From positions 5,278,936 to 5,313,935 of the forward strand of contig CM022674.1 in NCBI GenBank assembly GCA_012295275.1: a stretch of DNA of 35,000 nucleotides, given 5' to 3'. Shown piece by piece: positions 1 to 13,000 of this stretch (position 1 is its first letter; each line of letters starts with the position of its first letter). This DNA comes from Chrysomallon squamiferum. Its lineage: Eukaryota > Mollusca > Gastropoda > Neomphalida > Peltospiridae. A model generated the notes under the pieces. The model saw only the letters and a program-made list of their open reading frames with translations. It had not been told where the DNA came from and made no database searches. Both the position numbers and the translations under genes were made by a program.

Positions 1-1017
1 AAATGAACCTGCCGTCGATGCTATATTAAAAAACTGGCACTGCGTTAATAATAACCACTAACATTCACGACTGGTACTTTGCCTGTTAAAACTAACTCGG
101 TTAATAGTTCGTGCATTCAAAAATAATCACGTGTTGATTAAGCTCTGCAGATGTTCACTGACAATAAGGAAGTTTTTATCGGCATTTTAAATAATAATAA
201 TAATAATGGAGAAGAAGAAATAATAATAATAATAATGTTTTTGCCCGTTGTGAAATCGTGCAAAACTGGTGCAAATATTCTGTTGCGATAATTCCGCCAT
301 TTTTGCCACCCACCGCAGCTTCTGTTTCCAAGAGTAACGGTATTTATTTATTTATTTATTTATCATCGGTTACTGTATAGATTCTATATAACATTTCAGT
401 ACTTAGCAAGCTATCCGTAAACCAGATCAACGGAAATTTTAACTGAGTATTAAAAATGCATGCCAGTCCCAAAAGCCTTGAGAAATGAGACAAATATTTC
501 TGAGATCGTTTTAGCCTCTAACTCTACCGATTTGTTGTAATAATCCACTGCAACAGCGGCTATTACCAGTCTATCAAAACAGATAATTTTCTCCATTGTC
601 CTTAGAGCTGGATGAACGGTAGTTTCGTTTTAAAGATTAAAAATGAGTGAACAAGGTCAGGAAAAAAAGAAACATATAAAAGAAACAAAAAAAAAAAAGG
701 GGAAAAAAGGGAGAGATCAAGATATAAAGAAAGACATGGTTAGCAAGAGATACAAAGAAAGAGAGAGGGAAAGAGAGACAGTGAGAGAAATGGAGAGAAA
801 GAGAGACACAAAGAGAAATAAATATTTTGATGAAGAGAGAATTTTTTTTTTAAAACTGGGACAAATATATACATACTCATGAGATTGTATACGGTAAAGT
901 TTCTTTTATCAAGATGGGGAAAAAGTTTAACTCATAATAAAAAAAACGTACGCAGAACCTTAAATCTCAGACAAATATGTCTTTCCATTGACATTAGCCA
1001 TTACTTTGATTATCCCA

Positions 1018-1052
<35 letters not shown>

Positions 1053-1139
1053 GCTTAAGATTAAAAATATAATTTTTTTATCTCATTATGCAGAAGTGAG
1101 AAAATGAATAGATGTTCCATTCCTGTATATTTTTATATT
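1..1139. other. AT-rich intergenic DNA, no gene seen
   Basis: No exon with a credible protein and splice sites was found on either strand. The stretch holds short (AAT)n at about 194-236, (ATTT)n near 342-363, a purine-rich GA/GAAA segment at about 660-840 and (TTA)n at about 1017-1047. The ATG-started frame at 643-882 is simply the purine-rich segment translated as Lys/Arg/Glu. Confidence 0.6.
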
Positions 1140-1300
1140 AAATATATACATATATACATACATACGTACATACGTACAGACACATACATACATATGTACA
1201 TACATACAAACACATACACACACACACACACACATACATACATACATACATACAAATATATATATATATACACATACACACACATACATATATACACATA
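1140..1300. repeat. compound CATA / CA / TA microsatellite
   Basis: Alternating runs of (CATA)n, (CA)n and (TA)n form an interrupted compound microsatellite. Frames open across it on both strands only because the units contain few stop codons. Confidence 0.9.
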
Positions 1301-1469
1301 AATACATTCAGTAATATGACTAGAAATAAAAGAACCATGTATTATATTCTGTAAATTATGGATTTTATACTAATTACCTTTTCTCTCCGCAGGAACAATA
1401 ATTAACCTTTTCGTCGCGAATTCTGATCATACATAACCTTTCAGAAAAACACTGATAAATCATTATTCA

Positions 1470-1472
<3 letters not shown>

Positions 1473-1547
<75 letters not shown>
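1473..1547. repeat. (GA)n microsatellite
   Basis: An almost uninterrupted GA dinucleotide run of about 75 bp. It is the first of many long GA/CT runs in the window and is followed within 100 bp by a second one. Confidence 0.97.
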
Positions 1548-1552
<5 letters not shown>

Positions 1553-1639
1553 GATGGGTGTAGCTTGAAAATGTGTCGACGAGAAAGAGATAGGAAGAAA
1601 GGGGTGAGAAAGAAAATATGATGAAACGGTAAAACTATT

Positions 1640-1640
<1 letters not shown>

Positions 1641-1719
<79 letters not shown>
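1641..1719. repeat. (GA)n microsatellite
   Basis: A second GA run of about 79 bp in the same orientation as the run at 1473-1547, separated by about 94 bp of purine-rich unique sequence. Confidence 0.97.
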
Positions 1720-1723
<4 letters not shown>

Positions 1724-2299
1724 AAGACGAGTTTATAATCAAAGTAAACAAAACAGAAATGCTCTCTATCACTACGAACAACAACCGGTGCTGCTGATTG
1801 AGTTTGTGATTTATTTGATCGCCTTCTCGTTGCGTCTCTCGTGGACAGAGAACCACGCGCTCCTGTGACGAAATGACAGCCTCGTTTCGCTCAACAAGAT
1901 GAACGAGTGCTTCTCTTTAATCAAGTAATAACCGGCTCAGTGTAGACCCTATCTCTGTCCATATTGAAACTTTACGTTTTCTCTCTCTCTCCCACTGGGT
2001 CAAACGTTTAATTAACGTCCGAACGAATATCATCAAAGCGGTGTCAAAATATTCTCCATTTGTTTTTTTGTTATGTGTTTTTTTTTTTTTTTTTTTTCTT
2101 TTTCTATTAATCGACGGTTTGGTTAACTCTGTTAGTGCTTAAACAAGTGTGTATTTTTGTTTCGTTCTTTCGTTCTTTCTTCTTCATTTCTTTTATTTAT
2201 TAAATTTTGTCGCTATCCCATAGGTTAATTTTGCCTGTTAGCAATAATAAATATCAATATATGAACCTTCCCATTGACAAACAAATGACATAGAAATAT

Positions 2300-2302
<3 letters not shown>
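1720..2302. other. intergenic DNA, no gene seen
   Basis: Unique sequence with moderate CpG content around 1780-1910, then T-rich tracts including poly-T near 2078-2098. I found no splice-supported exon. Confidence 0.5.

Positions 2303-2375
<73 letters not shown>
2303..2375. repeat. (CT)n microsatellite
   Basis: A CT run of about 73 bp, complementary in orientation to the upstream GA runs. Shorter CT-rich patches follow up to about 2450. Confidence 0.97.
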
Positions 2376-2377
<2 letters not shown>

Positions 2378-3008
2378 AGTTTCTCTATTTCAGTATTTGT
2401 TGCTCTCTCTCTCATCAAACCTACTTTCTCTATTACACTCTCTTTCCTTCCATTTTTTTAAAAAGGAGAAGAAGACAGCCATTATGGTATTTCCTTGCAA
2501 AATAATCGAACGTTTTCTTTCTAAGAATATTACACATTAGATGCGGAATTTTGGGGTTTTTTTTTTGTTGTTACACTATTACTAAGACGTTTAATAAAAT
2601 TAACTCCAAAATTTAAAGTGTAAGAAAAAAAGATAGGAAAAAAAATATAAAGAAAGGAAAAGAAAATTACAAAGATACCATACATACACAGTGTTTCAGA
2701 AACTGTTGTTTTCTTCTATTCTCGATTCAGCTGGTACTAATAATATACTAAAATAATTGCAATAAGAATTTTCTATCTTCTGAAACCATAATAAAAGTTT
2801 AATTTTTATGTCTTCTAATTGAATATGTCAACAGCTCTAGCCGAAAATAGAGAAAAAATAATTAAAATTAAAATTAAAAAAAAAAAAGCAGCTAGAAAAT
2901 CGAAATTAAAAACAAGAAAAAATTGCCCCCTACACTATGATAACAGAAAAAAAAAAAATAAATAAATAAATAAATTTAAAAAAAAAAAGAATAGCTGCCT
3001 GATATAAT
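2376..3008. other. AT-rich intergenic DNA, no gene seen
   Basis: Contains A-rich tracts at about 2867-2888 and 2945-2990 and otherwise unremarkable AT-rich sequence. No coding evidence on either strand. Confidence 0.5.
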
Positions 3009-3465
3009 AATAGTAATAGTAATAATTTGTAGCTGCAGTAATAATATTGCAGTTACAGTAATAATAGCAGTAATAGCAGTGGTAGTAGTAGTAGTAGTAG
3101 TGGTAATATTAATAATAATGGCAATAGTGATAGTAGCAATATGGGTAAGCATAGAAATAGCTTTTGTTATTGCAAAGATCGAAGTGCTAATAGTGGTAAT
3201 AGCAGCGAAAATAGTAGAAGTTGTAGTAGTAGTGGTGATGGTGGTAGTAGTAGTAGTAGTAGTGCGTATGATAGTAGTAGTACTAGTGGTGGTAGTGGTA
3301 ATGATAGTAATAATAGTAATGGTAGCGGTAGTAGTAGTACTAGTAATAGTATTCAACAACAAGTAAAATAATATCAGCAGGTCAGCAATAGTAGTAGTGG
3401 TGGTGGTAGTGGTGGTGGTAGTAGTGGTAGTAATGACGGTGATGACACTGTAGTGTTTGTAGCAA
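3009..3465. repeat. degenerate (AGT)n/(AAT)n trinucleotide array
   Basis: About 450 bp of imperfect AGT/GGT/AAT triplets. Three overlapping open frames across it translate as poly-Val/Ile, poly-Ser and, on the minus strand, poly-Thr/Ile. This is what a triplet repeat without frame-specific stops produces, so it is not called a gene. Confidence 0.9.
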
Positions 3466-3986
3466 CAAGAGCATAGTGGTAGATTTAAAGCAAAAATCGT
3501 AGTAATTTTATGAGTTATGTTATTACTCTTCCTTGTTAATATTAATATAATACGTCCCTATTAATTACCTTATTACATCCACGATATCAGTAAAATGTCT
3601 ATATTTACCATAGATAAAGACTTACCTTTCAAAAGAGATAACCGAAGAATTAGGTCAGGAAATCCAGTTATTAAAAACCTTACGGAGAAATCGTACGTAG
3701 ATCATTATTTACGAGCTGGCTTTTTCTTTTTTGACGTCATAATGAAATAATAACCTTTGACCTCGTTGGCTATATTTTACGTAATCGTGCTTAGTACTGG
3801 CAATTGTGATGCTCTGTGAAATATGTTGTCTGGATCAGGGAGGTGAAAAGAATATTAAAGCCATTAAATTAATACAGATTTCTCCATGGGGACGTTAACT
3901 CGGATTCTTGCGTTGTAGTGAATATGTTGTTGTGGGCGGTATCAACAATTCTGTAAGAGGTGGGTTGCCATTTTCACGACACACAT
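3466..3986. other. unique intergenic block with a CRE palindrome and a 51-codon ORF
   Basis: This is one of the few repeat-free blocks in the first 6 kb. It contains a perfect TGACGTCA palindrome at 3732-3739 and a short ATG ORF on the plus strand (3595-3750, 51 codons, mixed non-repeat composition). I do not recognise its product. A consensus-like minus-strand splice donor lies at 3624-3628, but every candidate minus-strand exon feeding it runs into stops. The block could be regulatory, a small exon or neutral. Confidence 0.3.
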
Positions 3987-3990
3987 AGAG

Positions 3991-4077
<87 letters not shown>
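3987..4077. repeat. (GA)n microsatellite
   Basis: A GA run of about 90 bp with a few interruptions at its left end. Confidence 0.95.
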
Positions 4078-4078
<1 letters not shown>

Positions 4079-4750
4079 GGATTTAGGCATACGAGTGCGA
4101 GGCGTTGCTCAACAATGAAATCAAATTACGTAACAAATGAACTAAAATAAATATTAAACTGCATTTGTTCAGGAAAAATAAATAAGCTAGGTTCCTCAAA
4201 AGAAGTCAGGTTTTATTATTCTCGATTTTATTGACTGTAAGAATAACTTTGAACTGCACGTTTAGTTGGACATGCAGGCCATAAACGAATTACTGACCAT
4301 CGGATGAAATATGAAGTTTTGTGGTGCCTTTTTTTTATTCAAAAATACACATTACTGTCAACTTTTTCTTTTCTGGATACTGTTGTATATGATATTAATC
4401 GTTGTTATTCAAAGTAAATAACAGCCGAGCAAAAAATAAATAATGAAGAATTTTAATTTTTCTGGTTCTATTCACGATCCGAATTATTATTTTTTTTTTT
4501 AAATGAATTCTTCTCAGTAGAAAATACGAAACAAATTAATGAGAGCAAATCAAAAACAGGTTCCTTGCAACCAAACTTTTGAATTTATTAAACTGAGATA
4601 AGTAAATATCTTGCAGTTATCATGGTACTATCGAGCTATTTATGATTATAATTTTCAAATTAACAGTGCATTTACATAACAACGCGATTGTTAACACAAC
4701 AAGGAAGATAACTCTTGTTTTTTCTTAATTTCTTACCGCATATGATTTGA

Positions 4751-4751
<1 letters not shown>
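4078..4751. other. AT-rich intergenic DNA, no gene seen
   Basis: Repeat-free but AT-rich DNA without an open frame of useful length or splice-flanked exon. Confidence 0.5.

Positions 4752-4820
<69 letters not shown>
4752..4820. repeat. (AAT)n joined to (ATT)n, palindromic microsatellite
   Basis: About seven AAT units run directly into about fifteen ATT units. Since ATT is the reverse complement of AAT, the junction is a perfect inverted repeat with arms of roughly 20 bp and no loop, able to extrude as a hairpin. Confidence 0.9.
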
Positions 4821-4822
<2 letters not shown>

Positions 4823-5004
4823 TTATTTATTTATTTTTTATTTTTATTTTTTTTACCTTGGTTTGATATAATTAAATGTGATTTTTTAATTTATATTTTA
4901 ATTATTAAATATATTTGTTTTTAATTAAATTATAAATAACAAAAATATTGAAAACGGTGATTTTATTTTATTTCAAAATCCTTGAATAAGGTCATAGATT
5001 TAAT

Positions 5005-5035
<31 letters not shown>

Positions 5036-5154
5036 GAAATGTCTTTAATGCTTTTAAATATTAAAAATGAAATAATCTTTTCGACATTTGAAAAACTCTC
5101 GTTATTACTAACATCTATAATGTATAGGATTATGTTTATAATTTTCAACAGGTG
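4821..5154. other. very AT-rich intergenic DNA with a poly-T tract
   Basis: Almost entirely A and T, with an uninterrupted T run at about 5007-5034. No gene seen. Confidence 0.6.
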
Positions 5155-5459
<305 letters not shown>

Positions 5460-5469
5460 TACAATGCTA

Positions 5470-5950
5470 ACGCTAGACAGATAGACAGAGATACATAAAT
5501 AAATAGAGAAAAAAATTACATAGATAGATAGATAGACAGATAGATAAACCGACTGACTGACTGATACAAGCACAAACAAATATTTATCTAAGGACAGACA
5601 CAGAGGGAATACACGCAGCCAAATTAAATAAATAAATCCTAATAAACAAAATATATTAAAACAAACAAATAAATATAAATAAAGAAACAATACAAGTAAG
5701 TAAATAAATAATTTAGGTTAAATAATAAAGAAATAAAGAACTAAATAAAGAAATAAAGAATTAAATAAAGAAATAAAGAATTAAATAAATAAATAAACGA
5801 TTAAATAAATAAAGAAAGAAAGAAAGAAAGAAAAAGAAAAAGAAAAAAAGACAGCAAAAAAAACCCCACAATGTTAATAAATAAATAAATAAATAAATAA
5901 TAATTAAAAAAAAACAATGTAAATAAATAAATAAATAAATAAATAACGTA
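5470..5950. repeat. GATA-type then AAAT/AAAG tetranucleotide repeats
   Basis: Imperfect GATA/GACA units occupy about 5474-5570. AAAT and AAAG tetranucleotide units in several short arrays then run to about 5945. The minus-strand open frames here are repeat translations rich in Tyr, Leu and Ile. Confidence 0.85.
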
Positions 5951-5955
5951 CTTAC

Positions 5956-6046
5956 CTATCAAAGGTAGTAAAATCATAACCAAGAACACGCCCGTGTTTT
6001 GAAAACAGGAAATAACAAGTCCTTTCATTCCTACGATCAAACCCAT
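5956..6046 (-). CDS. possible first coding exon of an unrecognised minus-strand gene
   Basis: Reading the minus strand, an ATG at 6046-6044 preceded immediately in frame by TGA opens 30 codons plus one base. The frame then meets the splice donor GATAG|GTAAGT, with the donor at 5955-5951. The peptide starts MGLIVGMKGL and is strongly hydrophobic, ending GVFLVMILLPLI, as a signal peptide or first membrane segment would. Upstream (6050-6250) lies a relatively GC- and CpG-rich segment suited to a 5' UTR or promoter. The next exon was not found: everything downstream to base 1 is repeat-rich, so it could lie outside the window. No family is recognised. The plus-strand frame over the same bases (5999-6187) is also open, so the strand is not certain. 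Confidence 0.33.
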
Positions 6047-6049
6047 AAT

Positions 6050-6260
6050 TCAACAGGTTATCGGCTGCCACCGTCTTTGGCGGCAAATACCAGCGCGCGC
6101 AGACGTACAAATCGAACTAAAGAGCTCACGCGCTGCCTCCTGCAGCTGATCGCAGACTTCATTGACCGACAGGAGGACGGCATTTGATTATCCTGTCAGA
6201 TATTAAGGCAGATTAATTGTCAATCGCTGCTAGCTGCTTCCAGGTTCGTCGAATGATATT
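6050..6260 (-). promoter_or_regulatory. CpG-containing segment upstream of the 5956-6046 exon, candidate 5' UTR/promoter
   Basis: Base composition rises sharply here against AT-rich surroundings, with CGCGCGC and several other CpGs around 6090-6135. On the minus strand it would be the 5' leader of the candidate exon. It includes a short upstream ATG frame of about 42 codons rich in Arg and Ser. No TATA box was identified. Confidence 0.25.
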
Positions 6261-7485
<1,225 letters not shown>

Positions 7486-7655
7486 AAATGAAATAAAATA
7501 AATAAATAAAGTTAAATAAATAAATAATGTAATATAATGCAATGTAATATAATATAATATAATATAATATAATATAATATAATATAATATAATATAATAT
7601 AATGTAATGTAATATAATATAATATAATATAATAAAGAAATAAATAAATAGAATA
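7486..7655. repeat. (ATAAT)n pentanucleotide array
   Basis: A TAATA/AATAT pentanucleotide tandem array, most regular at about 7547-7635, flanked by AAAT/AAATA units. Confidence 0.9.
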
Positions 7656-7995
7656 AAATAATAAGAGATCACATATTTCAGTCGCTAAATCACAAGTCCC
7701 AGCTATTCAGTTTCATAGCCAGTTTTCACTGTGCTACTTCTCAAAGTTAAAACGCTTTAAATGTTGCCTGCCAATCACTTTTGACCACTTAACGCTTTCT
7801 TCTTCGAGATATAATCAAAAAAACATATCTTTAAAAAGTCTGAAGGCAGACAACTCTTGTTAAACGAAGATACTTGATCGAGAATGAAAATCGAAAATTA
7901 ACGCGGAAACGTTATCGTCTGCTCAGTGTGACGTTTCCAAAGTCAGCAGTTTTCCCTAAGGCCGAACCGAGCGAAAGTTTTGTTTTACAACAGTC
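7656..7995. other. unique intergenic DNA, no gene seen
   Basis: Mixed composition with some CpG. The open frame over 7874-8065 begins with TTG rather than ATG and has no splice support. Confidence 0.45.
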
Positions 7996-8315
7996 TCAGT
8001 TTCTTTTAATATTAACGGATATTAAATGTCAAACATTAATTTTTTTTTCCTTAGTTTATCTTTAATTTTCTTTTAAATTTATTTATGATTTATTTTTACT
8101 GCATTAATTTTACTGCTTCAGTTAATTGATTAATCCTTTTAGTATTACTTTATTTATAACTATTATTATCAGTTTCTTTTAATATTAACGGATATTAAAT
8201 GTCAAACATGATTTTTTTTTTTTTTTTTTATTATTATTTTATCTTTAATTTTTTTTTAAATTTATTTATGATTTATATGGTAACTACTGCACTTAATATT
8301 ACTGCTTCAGTTACT
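7996..8315. repeat. direct tandem duplication of a ~130-145 bp unit
   Basis: The first ~40 bp of the unit (beginning TCAGTTTCTTTTAATATTAA) are identical at 7996 and 8169, an offset of 173 bp. Similarity continues through TATCTTTAATTTTC/T, AAATTTATTTATGATTTAT and ACTGCTTCAGTTA (8112-8124 and 8301-8313), with small length differences in the T-rich part. This is a local tandem duplication young enough to keep a long identical block. Confidence 0.9.
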
Positions 8316-8945
8316 ATTACGATTAATCCTTCTACTACTATTACTACTACTATTACTATTACCGCTATTACCGCTGCTGCTGTTGTTTATGAGACTACTG
8401 TTCTTATTACTACAAACATCACTATTACAGCAACTACTACAACAGTAACAAAAACTACTACTACGGCTACTACTACTACAGCTACTACTGTATGTACAGA
8501 TAATAATATGCATGATTACATTATGATTATGATGATACAGTTACTACCACTACATTATGAACTGTAACTATTACGATTATTACCACTACGACTACCACTA
8601 CTGTTACAACTGAGACTACTATTTCTACTACTACTATCACTACTACTATTACTACTTCTACTACACTACGACTACTACGACGTCTACTACCATTCCAACT
8701 ATTACTGCTGCTAATACCATAACTACATTAAAATTAATGTTAATCAAAATGGTAATACTTTACTCAAACTACTGCAAGTAAATACTACTATTGCTACCAC
8801 TATTACTACTAATACTACAACAACTACTACTAACAATAATGATAATAACAGCAATTATCAATATCACATCTCATCATCATTATCATTATCATAACTCATC
8901 ATCATCAGTATAATCATTAACATTTATCATTATCATTATCTTGAT
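8316..8945. repeat. degenerate (ACT)n then (ATC)n trinucleotide region
   Basis: About 600 bp of imperfect ACT/ATT/ACA triplets, then CATCAT/TTATCA units at about 8850-8940. The open frames read Thr-Ile or Ser-rich and are repeat artefacts. Confidence 0.88.
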
Positions 8946-9637
8946 CGTGTACTCTGTTGAGACAGCGTTATTAGATTTTACCAATCAACCAAAACTGTAC
9001 AAGCGATGCGAACATGAAAGGGCAAGCTCCCACTGTTGTTTATAAATACATTTACTCTTAGGATACAAATAATTCATCTTTCGGTATGAGAAAAGAAAAA
9101 AAAAAAAAAAAAAAAAAAAGGTTAAGAAGACATATTTTCGCAGAATCCACATCAATAAACGCAAAACAGAAATTGCGATTCGTTCTCGCTCCAGCTCGGT
9201 CGCAGTACGAGTACAATCAGGATTTGGTCGTCCACAACGGAAACAGGTTCCCAGGGAGTTAATATCCATATTTGTCACGCGGCGGTGAAAGGAAATTTTG
9301 AAATATTTCCGTCTCGCGCGAATTAGAACAGATTAGAAATTCTTGCCACCTGTCCCTTGTGACATATGCCTGTGACGTTTGAACGATGGGTCTGAAGCGA
9401 ACTAATAACGAACCCAAAGTAAATATGAGAACGCTGTCATTTTTGTTCGGTGGATACGTTTGTTGTGATTTAACGACGTTACTTCGTCGAAGGTTTCCGC
9501 GCGGGCCGAAAGCAAAAAAATTGATAAATCATTTCCGGGGAAAATGATGACGTGTGAGAGGTCATGGATTTTTGTTTTGTTTTGTAATCTTCCAATTTAA
9601 ACTTACGCGTTTGTTGACGTGGTCATGAACTTAATGA

Positions 9638-9640
<3 letters not shown>
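8946..9640. other. unique block with CpG-rich core (about 9120-9560), candidate regulatory DNA
   Basis: Unlike its surroundings this block is nearly free of simple repeats, apart from poly-A at about 9096-9119. CpGs are scattered throughout, with clusters such as GTCTCGCGCG near 9311 and CCGCGCGGGCCG near 9497. CRE-half-like TGACGT motifs occur near 9371, 9549 and 9614. The minus frame 8985-9278 and its plus counterpart show mixed composition but no convincing exon boundaries. I read it as possible promoter or enhancer DNA, or an unrecognised exon. Confidence 0.3.

Positions 9641-9713
<73 letters not shown>
9641..9713. repeat. (CT)n microsatellite
   Basis: An uninterrupted CT run of about 73 bp. 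Confidence 0.97.
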
Positions 9714-9715
<2 letters not shown>

Positions 9716-9839
9716 CTTAATCTTACAAATTCTCGACTGGCGAACGCCTGTTGCTTTAAAAATCATCAAGTAGGCGTTATATTAATAAAACATTGTTGAG
9801 TCTTAAACCTGACATCTGCGTATTATGTATAATGACGTA

Positions 9840-9847
9840 CTATAACG
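9840..9847. repeat. left target-site duplication of the hAT-like element
   Basis: CTATAACG abuts the left CAG terminus. Its partner is CTATAGCA at 10175-10182, matching at six of eight positions. Confidence 0.65.
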
Positions 9848-10174
9848 CAGAGGTGCCGACACTTTTTCTTTTTGGCTTGCGAGCTACTTTTTAAATTACC
9901 AAGTCAGAATGTTCTACTTACAATAAAAACGCAAAACATGTATTTATTTATTTATTTATTTATTTATACTAAGTATCTTACATTTACAATATATGTTGGT
10001 GTACCTTGCATAACAGCATGAACCTGTATGGCACAATACAAGACAGTTCCTTTTTGCCCATCGCCTTACTCTGATGACTTGCATTTGCACTTGCAGGATG
10101 GATGATAGACTATTTTTTTAGTGTCATGCGATCTACCCACACTGTCTATGCGATTGACATATTGGGCACCACTG
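9848..10174. mobile_element. hAT-like non-autonomous DNA transposon (MITE), 327 bp
   Basis: The left end reads CAGAGGTGCCGA and the reverse complement of the right end reads CAGTGGTGCCCA, 10 of 12 identical. They start with CAG and contain GGTGCC, typical of hAT-superfamily termini. Inside the left end, TTTTTGGCTTGCGAGCTACTTTTT resembles the subterminal sequence seen in many animal hAT elements. The flanks are CTATAACG (9840-9847) and CTATAGCA (10175-10182), an 8 bp target duplication with six matches and two transitions; 8 bp is the hAT length. There is no transposase frame. A short (ATTT)n lies inside at about 9940-9966. Confidence 0.78.
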
Positions 10175-10182
10175 CTATAGCA
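10175..10182. repeat. right target-site duplication of the hAT-like element
   Basis: CTATAGCA directly follows the right CTG terminus and pairs with the left copy at 9840-9847. The two mismatches are transitions, as expected for an old insertion. Confidence 0.65.
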
Positions 10183-10415
10183 TGTAGACTGTTTGCAGTA
10201 GAACCACAGAAGGCAAATCAGAAACAGATAACAGCATGTAATAAACCCTTATTAAAGAATAGGTTTATCACGGCATACTCATCTTAAAACAGTAATCAGC
10301 TATTCCCTGCATACGTCAGATTTGGTACTTATTAAGGTGTTGTCATACGTCTTCATTTGAGTGAACCGTCTTGATAGTCAGTAATTGTACAGTGGAGGGA
10401 TTTGTGCAGATAGTG

Positions 10416-11130
<715 letters not shown>

Positions 11131-11141
11131 TGTGTAGGTGT

Positions 11142-11222
<81 letters not shown>

Positions 11223-11226
11223 TGAG

Positions 11227-11257
<31 letters not shown>

Positions 11258-11258
11258 T

Positions 11259-11289
<31 letters not shown>

Positions 11290-11660
11290 TTTTTGTGTGT
11301 GTGAGAGCGCATGCGTGTTTGTGTGTGTGTATGTGTATATATGTGTGTGTGTTTGTGTATTTGTGTGTGTTTGTGTGTGTGTATGTGTGCGTGTGTGTGT
11401 GTTTGTGTGTGCGTGCGTGTTTGTGTGTGCGTGCGTGTATGTGTGTGTTTGCGTGTGTGTGTGTTTGCGTGTGTGTGTGTTTGTGTGGGTGTGTATGTAT
11501 GTATGTGTATGTGTGTATGTGATAGTTGAGATGTTTGTGTGTACGTATGTGAGTGTGTGTGCTGTCTGTGTATGTGGATGTATCTACGTATATTTCAGTA
11601 GATAGTTGTGTGTGTGCATATGTATATGTATTGTGTGTGTCTATGTATGTGTGTGCTTAT
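11131..11660. repeat. long (GT)n microsatellite, partly degenerate
   Basis: Over 500 bp of GT dinucleotides. The first ~75 bp are almost pure; the rest is interrupted by TTTG, GCGT and TATG variants. All frames read Cys-Val or Thr-His alternation on the two strands and are not genes. Alternating purine-pyrimidine DNA of this length can adopt Z form. Confidence 0.95.
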
Positions 11661-11880
11661 ATAGATAGATATATATAGATATAGATATATGATTTTCATC
11701 TTCATCTTCATAAATTCATGACATCTTATTTTCTATAATTAACCGTATATAATCTAATAAATAACCAAATCAGAACTTCGTAATATTTGTCTCATGTACG
11801 TTCTTATATATGCAGTTTCACGTGTAACAGAATGAAATGCTGGTATCTATATACATGTTTATTTTGTTTCTCTCGCTCTT

Positions 11881-11911
<31 letters not shown>

Positions 11912-13000
11912 TTTTATTAGTAGTATTAGTATTAGTAGTAGTTAATTAATATAGTCACAACAGTGGCAAAAATAATAATAACAACATGAGTTAAATGAAA
12001 ATGTTTTTTATTAAACAGTTTATTCCTGCCTGCACTGACACACATTAAAGAGGTACGTGGTTAACGTAAAGACGGGAAGTTAGACCACAAAGATACTGAT
12101 GTCTGGTTGCACAGAATTCCTCTTGAAAGGATCACGTCAGATTTCGTAGTTAATGAACGTATCCGTATTCGTCCCAAACTTCATAATATTGATTAAGATT
12201 TTCTTTCAGTAGAAGATACGATACTGCCTATAAAAATGTTTGTTTTGCACTAGAGAATAATGGACTTCCGTTGTTGGAATGCGCATGCTTGTGACATATT
12301 AAAACCGCTTCAATTATATCACGTTTGAAATGAAGGAATGAATGCTTAATATTTTTTTTCTTTTAGCACGTCTTGTGTATATAATAGTTATTAGATATCT
12401 CACTTAAGATTGCTGTATTATGCATAACAAAAAAAAAAAAAAAAAAAAAAAATGCCATTCCATTAACTTTTCTTTATTAGCAGCACACCATAATTTTACT
12501 ACACCGTCTCATAAACAGGAATACAAAACAAAGGCTTTTTGATAAAAGGCCGCAGCAGATGAACTCCTCTTCTTTAAACAGGCGTCTCAAATCCGTTCAG
12601 TTAAATAGCTTAAGTCTGCATCCGTATTTTAGCGACTGGATGAATTGAGTTTAAATGAACCAAATAATAATAAGTCTAGGAACAGATTCCATTTATGTTT
12701 CAAATACAGCTTATAGTCGCAACGTTATATGTAAATAATTTTTTACTTGCCAAAAAAAAAAAAAAAAAAAAACACAAAACACAAAAAACACAACATATCA
12801 CTATGCAGCTCGGAAAAACATTCGTTTTTCAGAATTTCACAAAAGGGAGCCTCAACTTGAAATAATCAAAACTTTAAAGTATGCAGAGTATATATTTTAT
12901 CCATATCTTCTCATTACCAAGGATAATCTTTAAATGTTGTAAAATATTCTTTGGCATACGATTATACAAATAACAAAAAAAGTCAGTTTACGAAGAATTC
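11661..13000. other. AT-rich intergenic DNA, no gene seen
   Basis: Contains (TAGA)n/(ATAG)n near 11660-11690, (ATTT)n at about 11880-11915 and poly-A tracts at about 12429-12451 and 12751-12771. The block at about 12000-12360 and 12480-12720 is unique sequence without exon evidence. It may include the 3' flank of the minus-strand UBE2J2 gene. Confidence 0.4.

Noticed and set aside
643-882. 79-codon ATG frame rich in Lys, Arg and Glu
   Set aside because: It is the translation of a GA/GAAA purine-rich tract and has no splice or promoter support.
3079-3371. Poly-Val and poly-Ser frames on the plus strand and a poly-Thr frame on the minus strand
   Set aside because: All three read the same AGT/AAT triplet array in different frames.
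3595-3750. 51-codon ATG ORF of mixed composition
   Set aside because: Not recognised, no flanking splice sites or promoter; a chance frame is as likely, so it is only mentioned under the unique block.
8985-9278. Minus-strand frame with a Cys-x-x-Cys start (TCFRCGRP)
   Set aside because: It runs into a poly-A/T-encoded Phe run and has no convincing donor or acceptor at plausible exon ends.
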